In this document: in pieces, positions 10,216 through 19,653 of the stretch
How positions within the stretch are numbered: the stretch's first letter is position 1
Layout: each line of letters opens with the position of its first letter
Assembly: GCA_026389315.1 (NCBI GenBank)
Contig: JAPLIC010000061.1
Span: 62,001 to 126,000 of the forward strand
Reading direction: 5' to 3'
Length of the DNA stretch: 64,000 nt
Origin: Cyanobacteriota bacterium
GTDB lineage: Bacteria; Cyanobacteriota; Cyanobacteriia; PCC-6307; Cyanobiaceae
The notes under the pieces: model-generated
The model's input: the letters and a program-made list of their open reading frames with translations, nothing else
Database searches by the model: none
What the model was told of the DNA's origin: nothing
Translations under genes and position numbers: made by a program

Positions 10216-11001
10216 TCAGCCCGGCCAGCGGCCGTGGATTTCCAGATAGCGATCGTCCACTTCAGCCACCGTCAATGCGGGCCAGCCCGTCCCGTGGGTC
10301 CCGGCTTCGCTCCAATGCTGGGCAGCCCGGGCCAGCTGGGCTTCCACCTCGGCCGCCGTGAAGGCCGCCGCCAGGGAGGCCCGGAAATCACGGCGCAGCA
10401 CCGCCGGCGCACCGGCGGCATGGCGCTCGGTGAGGGCGTCAGCCGCCGCAGCGCTGGCGGGACGGCGCAGATCCTTGATGTAGACCGTCGCCCCCGGGGC
10501 GGCCAACTGGCCCACGGCCTGCCACAGCACCTGGGGGTCATGGAGATGGTGCAGCAGGCTGTTGCTGACCACGGCCGCAAAGGGTCCGCCCAGGGCCGCC
10601 ACCGGATCCGCCCCGGCTGGGGACACCCCGGCTGGGGCCGCCCCTGTTAGGGGCAAGTTCACCCGCAAAAAATGGAGCTGCAGCCACTCCCCCGGATGGC
10701 GCTGCTGACGTTCTGCGGCGAGGGCCAGCATGCTGGCTGCCCCATCGAGACCCAGCACCCTGGCCCGGGGCAGGGCGGCGGCGAGGCGAAAGCTGATATT
10801 GCCGGGCCCGCAACCCAGGTCGACAATCCCATTGCCGACGGCACTGCCAGGGGCTGGCGGCCGGGGCCGGGGAAAAGGCTGCCCCAACAACCCCAAGAAA
10901 CGCTCCGTAAATGCCTGGTCGGAGCGATCGAAATCGGCCTCGGCGTAGGCCCGCGCCTGGAGGGGATCGTCCATCAGTTCCGGTTCAACGATCCTCTCCA
11001 T
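10216..11001 (-). CDS. Class I SAM-dependent methyltransferase
   Basis: 261 residues with a Rossmann-type methyltransferase domain: motif I VDLGCGPGN near residue 61, the acidic loop LGLDGAASML, and motif IV region AAVVSNSLLHHLHDP. The N-terminal EPELMDDPLQARAYAEADFD is typical of small cyanobacterial methyltransferases of unknown substrate. The gene converges on dnaE (31-bp gap) and diverges from nrdJ. A Pro/Ala/Gly-rich loop (about residues 116-133) interrupts the core. The substrate cannot be inferred from context. Confidence 0.8.
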   Translation of the reverse strand: MERIVEPELMDDPLQARAYAEADFDRSDQAFTERFLGLLGQPFPRPRPPAPGSAVGNGIVDLGCGPGNISFRLAAALPRARVLGLDGAASMLALAAERQQRHPGEWLQLHFLRVNLPLTGAAPAGVSPAGADPVAALGGPFAAVVSNSLLHHLHDPQVLWQAVGQLAAPGATVYIKDLRRPASAAAADALTERHAAGAPAVLRRDFRASLAAAFTAAEVEAQLARAAQHWSEAGTHGTGWPALTVAEVDDRYLEIHGRWPG

Positions 11002-11064
11002 GCCCCCCTTACCCCCACTGCTAGTGGTGATGTTGGAACAAGGGCAAGGCCTTAGGGGGGCCAG

Positions 11065-11081
11065 CTAGCCACTGTGGCTAG
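11065..11081. promoter_or_regulatory. Palindrome in the methyltransferase/nrdJ divergent region
   Basis: A 17-bp perfect palindrome, CTAGCCAC-T-GTGGCTAG, lies 69 bp before the nrdJ start and 64 bp from the divergent methyltransferase start. A TTGACC hexamer follows at 11095-11100 and could be the -35 element for nrdJ, with a poor TAAGGT-like -10 near 11117. Its place suggests an operator, but it does not resemble an NrdR box as I know it. No second copy was noticed in the window. Confidence 0.4.
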
Positions 11082-11149
11082 TGCCACGGTTTCCTTGACC
11101 ACCCCACCACTGGCGTTAAGGTGTTCCTTATGTGTAGGTCAGCAGTGCT

Positions 11150-13606
11150 GTGACCCTTTCCCCTTCGCGCCCCGATGCCCGACGGAATCCCGAGGTCCCG
11201 GCCCCTAGCGAGGCCCCGCTGACCACCGTGGATTCGCCGGACCCGATCGCCCCCCATACCCCCAATACAAACCAGACCCCAGCACACCAAGGCCCGGATC
11301 GGCCAAGCCCAGATCGGGCCCTCGACGCAGGCGACTTCCCCGCCACCGCCCCGGCGGCCAATCCGGTGTTTTATCGCACCTACTCCCGCCAAACCCCCCA
11401 GGGTCGCGAGAGCTGGGGCCAGGTGGCCGAACGCAATCTGGAGGGCCTGCGGCGCTTGGGACACCTCAATGCTGAAGAGGTGGCCCTGCTGCGCCGCATG
11501 CAGATGCAACAAAAGGCTCTGCCCTCGGGCCGCTGGCTATGGATTGGCGGCACCGAATGGATTGAACAGCGCCATAATTTTTCTGGGGCCTATAACTGCA
11601 CCTCCACCAACCTGGTGGATTGGGAAGCCTTCGCCTTGATGATGGACCTGGCGATGATGGGCTGCGGCACCGGCGCCATCATTGAGCCCCGATTGATTGA
11701 ACGGTTGCCCGTCATTCGCAATTCCTTGATCATCGATGGCGTCAGTGCCATCGGCGTCACCCCCGCAGCCCAGCGCCAGCAACTCACCACCCACACCGTG
11801 GCCGCAGAACAGGTGATGATCAAGGTGGGTGACACCCGCCAGGGCTGGGTGGAGAGCTATCGGCTGTTGCTGGCCCTCAGCAGCGATGAACGATTTGCAG
11901 GCCCGGTCCACATCACGGTCGACCTCAATGACGTGCGGCCGGTGGGCGAAAGCCTCAAGGGCTTCGGCGGCATGGCCAACCCCGTCAAACTCGCCGATCT
12001 TTACAACCGCGTCGCCCAGCTGCTCAACAAGGCCAAGGGCCGCAGGCTCACCTCGGTGGAATGCTGCCTGCTGATTGATGAAGCCGCCGTCACCATCGTG
12101 GCGGGCAACATCCGCCGCAGTGCCGGCATGCGCCAATTCGCCGCCGCAGACACGGCGGCGGCCACGGCCAAGGACAACCTCTGGCAACAGGACAGTGAGG
12201 GGAACTGGCGCATCGACCCAGAGCGCGATTCCCTGCGCATGGCCAACCACACCCGGGTCTTCCACCACCGTCCCAGCCGCCAGCTGGTGCTGGAGGCCGT
12301 CACCAAACAATTCCAAAGTGGTGAGGGGGCGATTCAATTTGCGCCGGAGGCCATCGCCCGCGCCAATGCAGACCTGCTGCCGACCCCAGAACTGCGCCAG
12401 GAGTTTGTCGGCATCTACAGCGACCAGGGCCGCGACGAGGCCGCCCGTTGGTTGCGGCTGCACCACAACACCATTGGCGAAGCGGAGATGGAGCACCGCC
12501 TGGGCCGCTATGGGCTCAATCCCTGCGGCGAAATCCTTGGGGCCGATTTCCACTGCAACCTGGCCGAAATCCACCTCAACCGCATCGATCCCCACGACGA
12601 GCAGGACCAGGCCGATGCCTTCCGGGCGGCGGGCCTGGCGGTGGCCTGCCTGCTCAACCATGACTTCGAAGTCGAGCGTTATCGCCAAAGCCGGCTGTGG
12701 GATCCGATTGTTGGGGTCAGCTTCACGGGCCTGTTCGATTTCTTTGTGCATGCCTTTGGTACCCCCTGGCTGAAGTGGTGGGAAGCGGGCCGTCCCGATA
12801 CGGAGGAAGGTCGCCAGTTCCTGCAGCAGGAGGCCGCTTACCTGGGTCGCTGGAAGCAAACGGTCAATGAAGCCGTCTGGGAGTACTGCGACCGCCATGG
12901 CATCCGCCGCCCGAACCGCTGCACCACGGTGCAACCGGCGGGCACCAAGAGCTTGCTGACGGGCGCCAGCCCGGGCTGGCATCCCCCCAAGGCCCAGCGC
13001 TTCATCCGCCGCATCACCTTCCGCAAGAACGATCCGGTGGCCCTGGCCTGTCTGGACTATGGCTACACAATCGTGCCCAGCCAAAGCGACAAAGACGACC
13101 AAGGTCGCCTCCTGGATGATCCCTTCGATCCCCGCTGCGGCGAGTGGCTGGTTGAAATCCCAACGGAGGTGAGCTGGGCCAACCTGCCGGGGGCAGACAC
13201 CGTGGAAATCAACAACTTTTCAGCCCTGGCCCAGTTTGATTTTTATATGCAAGTGCAGAAGCACTACACAGCCCATAACACTTCGGCCACGGTTGAATTT
13301 CGCGAAAACGAAATCGAACCCTTGGCCGATGCCATCCACCAGGCGATCGAGCAGGGAGATGGTTACATCTCAGCGGCGCTGCTGGCCCGCTTCGATGCCA
13401 ATGCCACCTTCCCCCGCCTACCCTTCGAACCGATCGACGCGGCCACCTACCAGCGGCTCTCCGCCGAGGTGGTTAACCGGCGCCAACAAGCAGATTTCTT
13501 TGCGGCCCTGCGTCGTTACGACGGCGGTGCGGCCTTGGCCGAAGCCGGTCCCGCGGGCTGCGATTCCGACAAGTGCCTGCTGCCGTTGGCTAAGCCGCAG
13601 GGGTGA
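11150..13606 (+). CDS. nrdJ: Adenosylcobalamin-dependent (class II) ribonucleoside-triphosphate reductase
   Basis: Makes deoxyribonucleotides with a B12-generated thiyl radical and no oxygen requirement. Residues 1-70 are low-complexity. The catalytic part matches the monomeric RTPR family: C150 in YNCTSTN, NPCGEILGADFHC with C459, E461 and C469, and the redox tail CDSDKC (C804/C809) near the C-terminus. 818 residues. The GTG start at 11150 is the first in frame; a later start within the disordered N-terminus is possible. cbiA, a B12-synthesis gene, is in the same window at 27.4 kb. Confidence 0.94.
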   Translation: MTLSPSRPDARRNPEVPAPSEAPLTTVDSPDPIAPHTPNTNQTPAHQGPDRPSPDRALDAGDFPATAPAANPVFYRTYSRQTPQGRESWGQVAERNLEGLRRLGHLNAEEVALLRRMQMQQKALPSGRWLWIGGTEWIEQRHNFSGAYNCTSTNLVDWEAFALMMDLAMMGCGTGAIIEPRLIERLPVIRNSLIIDGVSAIGVTPAAQRQQLTTHTVAAEQVMIKVGDTRQGWVESYRLLLALSSDERFAGPVHITVDLNDVRPVGESLKGFGGMANPVKLADLYNRVAQLLNKAKGRRLTSVECCLLIDEAAVTIVAGNIRRSAGMRQFAAADTAAATAKDNLWQQDSEGNWRIDPERDSLRMANHTRVFHHRPSRQLVLEAVTKQFQSGEGAIQFAPEAIARANADLLPTPELRQEFVGIYSDQGRDEAARWLRLHHNTIGEAEMEHRLGRYGLNPCGEILGADFHCNLAEIHLNRIDPHDEQDQADAFRAAGLAVACLLNHDFEVERYRQSRLWDPIVGVSFTGLFDFFVHAFGTPWLKWWEAGRPDTEEGRQFLQQEAAYLGRWKQTVNEAVWEYCDRHGIRRPNRCTTVQPAGTKSLLTGASPGWHPPKAQRFIRRITFRKNDPVALACLDYGYTIVPSQSDKDDQGRLLDDPFDPRCGEWLVEIPTEVSWANLPGADTVEINNFSALAQFDFYMQVQKHYTAHNTSATVEFRENEIEPLADAIHQAIEQGDGYISAALLARFDANATFPRLPFEPIDAATYQRLSAEVVNRRQQADFFAALRRYDGGAALAEAGPAGCDSDKCLLPLAKPQG

Positions 13607-13688
13607 TGGGACTAGCTGGATTGAACGGCCATCCAGGGCTCTGGACAGCCCAGAATGGGGTGATGTTTGACGAAATAGCACCTCCCCC

Positions 13689-14189
13689 ATGACCTCCAGC
13701 GCCCCCAACCAGCCTGCAGCGGAAGCTCCCCGCCCGCCGCTGCCACCGTTCACGGCCGCAACCGCCGCCCAAAAAGTGCGCCTGGCCGAAGACGGCTGGA
13801 ATGGCCGCGACCCCCAGCGGGTCGCCATGGCCTACAGCAGCGACAGCATCTGGCGCAATCGGGCCGAGTTTGTCCAGGGGCGCGAGGCCATCGTTGCCTT
13901 TCTGGAGCGCAAATGGCGCCGCGAACTGGACTACCGCCTGATCAAAGAGCTTTGGGCCTGCGCCGATAACCGCATCGCCGTCCGCTTTGCCTATGAGTGG
14001 CACGACGACGGCGGCCATTGGTATCGCTCCTATGGCAATGAAAACTGGGAATTCAACGACCAGGGCCTGATGGTGCGTCGCATCGCCAGCATCAACGACC
14101 TTCCCATCCAAGAGAGCGAAAGGCTCTACCACTGGCCCCTGGGTCGCCGCCCGGACGACCATCCCGGCCTCAGTGATTTAGGCCTTTAG
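13689..14189 (+). CDS. DUF1348 / NTF2-like protein
   Basis: 166 residues. After a Pro/Ala-rich N-terminus (1-25) comes a SnoaL/NTF2-like domain with the DUF1348 pattern: [42 protein letters not shown] and the C-terminal YGNENWEFN. Related proteins are cytosolic and have no proven function. The gene follows nrdJ by 82 bp on the same strand, and its 3' end overlaps the 3' end of coaBC by 12 bp tail-to-tail. Confidence 0.82.
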   Translation: MTSSAPNQPAAEAPRPPLPPFTAATAAQKVRLAEDGWNGRDPQRVAMAYSSDSIWRNRAEFVQGREAIVAFLERKWRRELDYRLIKELWACADNRIAVRFAYEWHDDGGHWYRSYGNENWEFNDQGLMVRRIASINDLPIQESERLYHWPLGRRPDDHPGLSDLGL

Positions 14190-15449
14190 GTTCTTTAGGT
14201 CGTTTGGTTGGCCCAGCATCCCTTCCAGGCGATCGGCCAGGGCAACGGCGATTGCCCCTTTGCCCTGAACCCGTTGGGCCCCCTCGGCATCAACAAGCCA
14301 GGCCGTTTGCTCCTCCCCATGCACTTCTTCGGCCCGGTTGGCAACCACCAGCTGGCTGGCGCCAAGCCGGCGGCGGGCCGTGGCGATCAGCTCTTCGGTG
14401 TTCGCCCCCTGCAGCACCTTGAAGCTGACCATCACCAGGGCCGGATCCGCCGCCCGCACTAGCTCAATCACCTTCTCGGTCGGCTCCAGTTCCAGCTCCA
14501 AATGGCCCTGGCCACTGGCGATCTTGCCGGCGACCGGGTGCCTGGGCCGGTAGTCGGCCACCGCCGCACTGAAAATCCCCGCCTCCAGGCCCCCTGCCAC
14601 CGCTTCCAGGGTCAGGCGCCGGTAGTCGTCGTAGCTGGCGGCCAGCGTGCAGGGCAACCAGGACGGCGGCCGCCAACCGCCATCGCCCAGCACAAAACGC
14701 ACCTCGGCACCACGCAACAGCAGCTCTTCGCTGATCGCCGCCCCCAGCTGGCCGCGAAAGCGGTTGACGATGGCGCGCACGCCATCCAGCGGCACCGGCG
14801 TCGGACCGCCAGTCACCAACAGCCGCCGGCCCACCAAGGCACTGGTTGAAACGGCCCGGCACACCGCCGCCACCAGCAGCTCCGCCGCCGGCAGATTGTG
14901 TTTGCCGTAGGCATCGCGAGGGGTGATGAAACGCACCCCCAGTTGCTCCAACAGACGGCCATTGCGCTCCAGCAGCGGCGTATGCAGCGAGCCATGCATC
15001 GTCGGCGCCACCAGAATCTGGGTGCGCCCCTGGCCCAGGCGCCCCAGGGCCGAAGCCAGCGCCGCCGTCACCACCGTGTCCGCCACCCCGGCGGCCAGCT
15101 TGCCAATCGTGTTGTATGTCGCCGGCGCCACCAGCCAGGCATCAAACGGTTCGCTGTCGCTGAGGTGCTCGGCCCGCCAGCTCAGGTCCCGGATCACCGG
15201 CTGTTCGCAAGCCCATTCCAAGGCTTCCAGGCCCACATAGCGCAGGGCCTCCTGGCTGCAGAAGGCCGTCACCCGCGCCCCCCGGCGCCGCAGGGCCCGG
15301 GCCAGCTCCGGTGCTTTCAGGGCCGCAATGCCGCCACACACCACCAAGGCGATGCGCCGGCCCTGCAGGTGGTTCGACAGCAAGGGCACCTCATGGTCCC
15401 CCAAGGGCGGCGAGCGGGGGGGGCTCCAGTCCCACTCGGTGAAACTCAC
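14178..15449 (-). CDS. coaBC: CoaBC-type phosphopantothenoylcysteine synthase/decarboxylase, archaeal-like decarboxylase half
   Basis: Two domains expected to ligate phosphopantothenate with cysteine (CoaB, C-terminal) and decarboxylate the product (CoaC, flavoprotein, N-terminal). CoaC part: [20 protein letters not shown], then [18 protein letters not shown]. The usual bacterial PAMN-type motif is replaced by PTMHGSLH, and the flap with a catalytic Cys (ACGD-like) by [10 protein letters not shown]. As I recall, archaeal CoaBC proteins look like this. CoaB part: [21 protein letters not shown] and [13 protein letters not shown]. The GTG start overlaps the P450 stop as GTGA. Decarboxylase activity is therefore less certain than ligase activity, and the symbol is provisional. 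Confidence 0.75.
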   Translation of the reverse strand: MSFTEWDWSPPRSPPLGDHEVPLLSNHLQGRRIALVVCGGIAALKAPELARALRRRGARVTAFCSQEALRYVGLEALEWACEQPVIRDLSWRAEHLSDSEPFDAWLVAPATYNTIGKLAAGVADTVVTAALASALGRLGQGRTQILVAPTMHGSLHTPLLERNGRLLEQLGVRFITPRDAYGKHNLPAAELLVAAVCRAVSTSALVGRRLLVTGGPTPVPLDGVRAIVNRFRGQLGAAISEELLLRGAEVRFVLGDGGWRPPSWLPCTLAASYDDYRRLTLEAVAGGLEAGIFSAAVADYRPRHPVAGKIASGQGHLELELEPTEKVIELVRAADPALVMVSFKVLQGANTEELIATARRRLGASQLVVANRAEEVHGEEQTAWLVDAEGAQRVQGKGAIAVALADRLEGMLGQPNDLKNLKA

Positions 15450-16927
15450 TGGGCCGCAGCAGGGGCGGCGGCCCGCTGGCGGGGTACGCGCCGCAGCCGC
15501 ACCGGGGCGCCATGGCCCAGGGTCACCCCCCGGCGCGCCTGGGGTACGGCACGGGCATTGGCCGAGGCGAAGTCCATCTCGCCCAAAATCGTCGCCAGCA
15601 CAATCTTGAGCTCCATCTGGGCCAGGGCTGCCCCAACACAGCGCCGCACCCCGGCACCAAATGGCATGTATTCATAGGGGCTGAACTGGCGCTCCAGAAA
15701 ACGTTCTGGCCGAAAGCTTTGCGGTTCGGGATAGAGGTCAGGGCGCTGATGCAACAGGTAGATGCAGGCCATAAGCAGGTCGCCTGGTTCGTAGCACTGG
15801 CCAGCGATTTCGACGGGTGTTTCCACCTGGCGCGCAAAACTCAGCATCGCCACCGGATGCACGCGCAGGGCTTCCTGGCCTACGGCCGTGAGATAGGGCA
15901 ACTTCATCGGATCGGCGCCGACCCCGGCATCGTCCAGCTCGGAGCGCAGGCGCTCCAGGGCGTGGGGGGTGCGGTGCAACCAATACAGCGCTGAGGTCAA
16001 GGAGGTGGCCGTTGTTTCGTGGCCCGCCACCAACAAGGTGATCAATTCATCGTGCACATCTTCATCGCTGAGCGGTTCGCCGGCTTCGTCGCGGGCCTCC
16101 AGCAACATCGACAGCACATCAAGTCGATCGCCCAGGGGCTGGGCCCGGCGCTCGGCGATCATGGCGTAGAGCAACGCGTCGGTCTGGGCAGCCAATTGGC
16201 TGATGCGATGGCCTGGACTCAGCGGCCCGAAATCCTTCTGCAGCCATGGGAAGAACAACACCGCCGAGGTCAAAGGTGTCGCCGTCATCCCCAAACGGCG
16301 GGTCAGCAGCGATTCCAGTTCGCCGTGGCGCTCTGTTTGCCCCAGGCCAAAGACCACCTCCAAAATCACCCCCATGCTGATGCGCTGCATCGCCTCCCGC
16401 ACCGAAATCACCCCCTCCTGGGGCCAGCTGGCCATTTCCTGGCGCGTGATCCGCTCAATCACGCGCGCATAATTTTGCAGGTGCTCGCCATGGAAACGGG
16501 GCATCACCAATTGGCGGCGGTGACGGTGGGCAGCACCGCTCAACAAAAGTGTATTGCGCACACCAAGCAGGGGCGCAAGAATCAAATTGAGTTCGCCCGG
16601 AGAGCTGAATTCACTGCCGGTATCGCGACTCATCAACGCCTGAATCGACTTGGGTTCGGTGAGCAGAAAAATCGAGCCGCTGCCCATGGCGTCTCCAAAG
16701 ACAGACACCTGAAAACTGCCCTTTCCTTGGCGCACCTGGTCCCGCAGGTAGCCGGTGGGATCCAGAATCCAGCGGGCCAACTGCCAGCGGCGGCTTAAGG
16801 CCGATTCCTGCAAGGGTTCGGGGCGCCTCTTTGGGACCAGGCCGGCGGAGGGGCCCGCCACTTCAGGGCTACCCCCATCAACGGGGGCGGCAGTGCGGGT
16901 CATGGCGCCAGAGACATAAGGAATCAA
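15446..16927 (-). CDS. Cytochrome P450
   Basis: A heme-thiolate monooxygenase of 493 residues. All P450 landmarks are present: I-helix oxygen-binding AGHETTATSLTSALYWL, K-helix ExxR in VGQEALRVHP, the PERF-type segment FRPERFLERQ, and heme loop FGAGVRRCVGAALAQ with C430. It most resembles the CYP110/CYP120-like soluble cyanobacterial P450s, with no obvious membrane anchor. The start may be 16927 or the in-frame ATG 16903. Its stop overlaps the start of coaBC, so the two are probably translated together. The substrate and the redox partner are unknown; petH in the same genome could supply electrons through ferredoxin. Confidence 0.93.
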   Translation of the reverse strand: MIPYVSGAMTRTAAPVDGGSPEVAGPSAGLVPKRRPEPLQESALSRRWQLARWILDPTGYLRDQVRQGKGSFQVSVFGDAMGSGSIFLLTEPKSIQALMSRDTGSEFSSPGELNLILAPLLGVRNTLLLSGAAHRHRRQLVMPRFHGEHLQNYARVIERITRQEMASWPQEGVISVREAMQRISMGVILEVVFGLGQTERHGELESLLTRRLGMTATPLTSAVLFFPWLQKDFGPLSPGHRISQLAAQTDALLYAMIAERRAQPLGDRLDVLSMLLEARDEAGEPLSDEDVHDELITLLVAGHETTATSLTSALYWLHRTPHALERLRSELDDAGVGADPMKLPYLTAVGQEALRVHPVAMLSFARQVETPVEIAGQCYEPGDLLMACIYLLHQRPDLYPEPQSFRPERFLERQFSPYEYMPFGAGVRRCVGAALAQMELKIVLATILGEMDFASANARAVPQARRGVTLGHGAPVRLRRVPRQRAAAPAAAQ

Positions 16928-16950
16928 ACGCTAGCGATCCTTGCGCGTCC

Positions 16951-19641
16951 TCAGATCGGGAACCCCAGACACTGGCCGACCACCTCCCGGCTGTTCTCTG
17001 ACAAGCCGGGCAGGGCCGCCAGCTCCCGCAGGGCCTGGCCCATGGCCTGGCGGCGGCTGGGGCCATAGCTCTGCCACCGGCTGAAGATTTTGCACAGCCG
17101 GGCCGCCGTGATCGGATTGCGCTGATCAAGCAAGCCAATCTGCTCCGCCAAGAAGCGATAACCCGAACCGTCCGCCGCGTGGAAAACCACCACATTGGTG
17201 GCCAATCCCCCCAACACCGCCCGCACCGAATTCGGCGCCATCGGGTCATAGCGGGGATGGTCCAGCAACCTGCGCACCCGCTCCAGGCCATCCTCAAAGG
17301 GGGCCGATGCCTCCAGGGCAAACCAGGCATCGAGAATCACCGGCCGCTGCTGCCAGCGGCCATAGAAAGCATCGAGAGCGGCCTGGCGCTCCGCCAGGGG
17401 CTGGGGCTGCAGGGCCGCCAGCCCGGCACGGGCCAGGGTCATCGAGGGGCCATCCACCGCCGCGCGGGCCGCCGCAATCGCTGCCGTATCACCGGCGGCC
17501 ACCAGCCATTTCCAGATTTGACCGCTCAACAGGCGATCGCCGCAACCCTCGGGCCAAGGCAGATCCCACTGGCTGCGGCAACGGTCCAAGGCCTGGTGCA
17601 AGGGTTCGGCCAACACCTCTCCCAAACGACGCCGCAAGCCCTCCAGGGCCCAGTAGATGGCCGGTGGATCCGGTTCCACCACACCCTCCTCCAATTCCGG
17701 CAAAGCCGGCAGGCTCATCAGGGCACTGCGGCTGGCCTCCGCAAGGGTGGGGTCCGCCAAGATGCGACCAAAAGCCTCCAGCAACTCATCCTCCAACAAG
17801 GCATCAGGCCGTCCCATGGCCCGCCGCCGCAACGCTCGCCGCAGCAACTGCTGCCCCGCATCCCAGCGGGCAAACGGATCGCTGTCGTGGGCGAACAGGT
17901 GGACCAATTCGCGGGCGGGTCGCCCCATCTGCAGCCGCACGGGAGCTGAAAAATGGCGCAGCAGCGACAGGGCTGGGGGCTGGGGCTGATTCGGCAGGCC
18001 CTCAAACCGCAGGGTCTGTTCCGCCTGATCGATCACCACCACTTTGGTGTGGCGGCCCCAGTCCCTCGGTGGATCGGCGGCCACCGCCGGACCCTGGGAT
18101 CTGGCCCCGAAATGGACCGGCCCATCCAGCCCCGATTGATCCACCAGGCCCAGGGCCACTGGAATCACAAGGGGCTGCTTGAGCGCCTGGCCCGGCGTCG
18201 GGGGGGTCTGCTGGGAGATCGTCAGCTCAAGGGTTCCCCGCTGGCGGTTCCAGCGCCGCCGGATCCGCAGATGCGGGGTGCCGGCCTGGCTATACCAAAG
18301 GCGGAACTGGTCAAAGTCAAAAGGAAGCTCTACATCAGCCGCCCCGTCCCGCATGGCGGCCAGAAAATCATCAATGGTGGCCGCTGATCCATCATGGCGC
18401 TCCACATAAAGTGCCATGCCCTTGAAAAAGATTTCCTGCCCCAAAAGGGTCTGCAAAACCCTAATTAACTCCGCACCTTTTTCATAAATGGTGGTGGTGT
18501 AGAAATTATCGATTGCCTGGTAATGGTCCGGCTGTACGGCATGGGCCGTTGGCCCTGAATCCTCCCGAAATTGACTGTTACGCAAAAACGAAACATTCTC
18601 AATGCGATTTAGAGAATGTCCATGTAAATCTGCACTGAAACATTGGTCTCTGAATACGGTCAGACCTTCCTTGAGTGACAGCTGAAACCAGTCGCGACAG
18701 GTGATGCGATTACCGGTCCAGTTATGAAAATACTCATGGGCGATGACACTTTCAACCCGCTCCAGCTCAGCATCTGTGGCCGTTTCGGCATCAGCGAGCA
18801 CCAACTTGGAATTAAAGATATTCAGACTCTTATTCTCCATGGCGCCCATATTAAAATGGCGCACAGCAACGATATTAAATTCATTCAGGTCGTACTCCAG
18901 CCCATAGACCTGTTCATCCCAGGCCATGCAGCGCTTCAAGCTCGCCATGGCATGGGCCGTTAGGGGCGCATCACCGGGTTCGACATGGAGCCTCAAGCGC
19001 ACCTCACGACCACTGGCCGTACGGAACGACCCGCTTACCTCCTCCAGCTGACCAGCCACGAGGGCAAACAGATAAGACGGTTTGGGGAAGGGATCGTCCC
19101 AAACGGCATAGTGCCGGGCGCGGCCATCGACCCCTGAGGGCAGCGGCCCCGCCTCGACCCCATTGCCATTGGAGAGCAACACCGGATAGCGCTGCCGATC
19201 CGCCTCCAGGCGCACCCGAAAACAACTGAGCACATCCGGTCGATCGGGATGGAAGGTGATGCGGCGGAAGCCCTCCGCCTCACACTGGGTGGTCACCATC
19301 CCGCCACTGCCATAGAGGCCTTCCAGGCTGGTGTTGGCTTGGGGCTCAAGGCGCACTACGGTCCGCAACACAAACGGACGCCGGGGAGGATCAAGCAGGG
19401 TCAGGCTTGCCGCCGTATGGCGGTAGCCCTGGGCCGCCAGCGCCTGGCCATCAAGGCTGATCTCCAGCAATTCCAGATCGACCCCCGCCAATTCAAGAGG
19501 CGGATGGGCTCCAGGGTTCGTCGACTCCAGGGCCAAGGCTGCTTCCACGAAGGCGTGGTCGCCTTCCAGCCGCACCGTCAAGTCGGTGCGGCTGAGTCGG
19601 TAGGGATAGGGGCGGTAATCGGCGAGATGGACGGCGGCCAT
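16951..19641 (-). CDS. pepN: Aminopeptidase N
   Basis: An M1-family zinc aminopeptidase of 896 residues, probably cytosolic. The exopeptidase motif MGAMENKSLNIFN precedes the zinc site HEYFHNW (H302, E303, H306) with the third ligand E325 in LSLKEGLTVF. The N-terminal β-domain and a long helical C-terminus match the E. coli PepN subgroup. The stretch around 18450-18900 is noticeably more AT-rich than the rest of the gene but is in frame and conserved. The gene lies 12 bp after an upstream gene for a small secreted protein, so they are probably one transcript. Confidence 0.96.
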   Translation of the reverse strand: MAAVHLADYRPYPYRLSRTDLTVRLEGDHAFVEAALALESTNPGAHPPLELAGVDLELLEISLDGQALAAQGYRHTAASLTLLDPPRRPFVLRTVVRLEPQANTSLEGLYGSGGMVTTQCEAEGFRRITFHPDRPDVLSCFRVRLEADRQRYPVLLSNGNGVEAGPLPSGVDGRARHYAVWDDPFPKPSYLFALVAGQLEEVSGSFRTASGREVRLRLHVEPGDAPLTAHAMASLKRCMAWDEQVYGLEYDLNEFNIVAVRHFNMGAMENKSLNIFNSKLVLADAETATDAELERVESVIAHEYFHNWTGNRITCRDWFQLSLKEGLTVFRDQCFSADLHGHSLNRIENVSFLRNSQFREDSGPTAHAVQPDHYQAIDNFYTTTIYEKGAELIRVLQTLLGQEIFFKGMALYVERHDGSAATIDDFLAAMRDGAADVELPFDFDQFRLWYSQAGTPHLRIRRRWNRQRGTLELTISQQTPPTPGQALKQPLVIPVALGLVDQSGLDGPVHFGARSQGPAVAADPPRDWGRHTKVVVIDQAEQTLRFEGLPNQPQPPALSLLRHFSAPVRLQMGRPARELVHLFAHDSDPFARWDAGQQLLRRALRRRAMGRPDALLEDELLEAFGRILADPTLAEASRSALMSLPALPELEEGVVEPDPPAIYWALEGLRRRLGEVLAEPLHQALDRCRSQWDLPWPEGCGDRLLSGQIWKWLVAAGDTAAIAAARAAVDGPSMTLARAGLAALQPQPLAERQAALDAFYGRWQQRPVILDAWFALEASAPFEDGLERVRRLLDHPRYDPMAPNSVRAVLGGLATNVVVFHAADGSGYRFLAEQIGLLDQRNPITAARLCKIFSRWQSYGPSRRQAMGQALRELAALPGLSENSREVVGQCLGFPI

Positions 19642-19653
19642 GGGGGGCCTGAC

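Noticed and set aside
11537..13102. 521-residue minus-strand ORF opposite nrdJ
   Set aside because: Antisense shadow of a conserved gene with no motif of its own.
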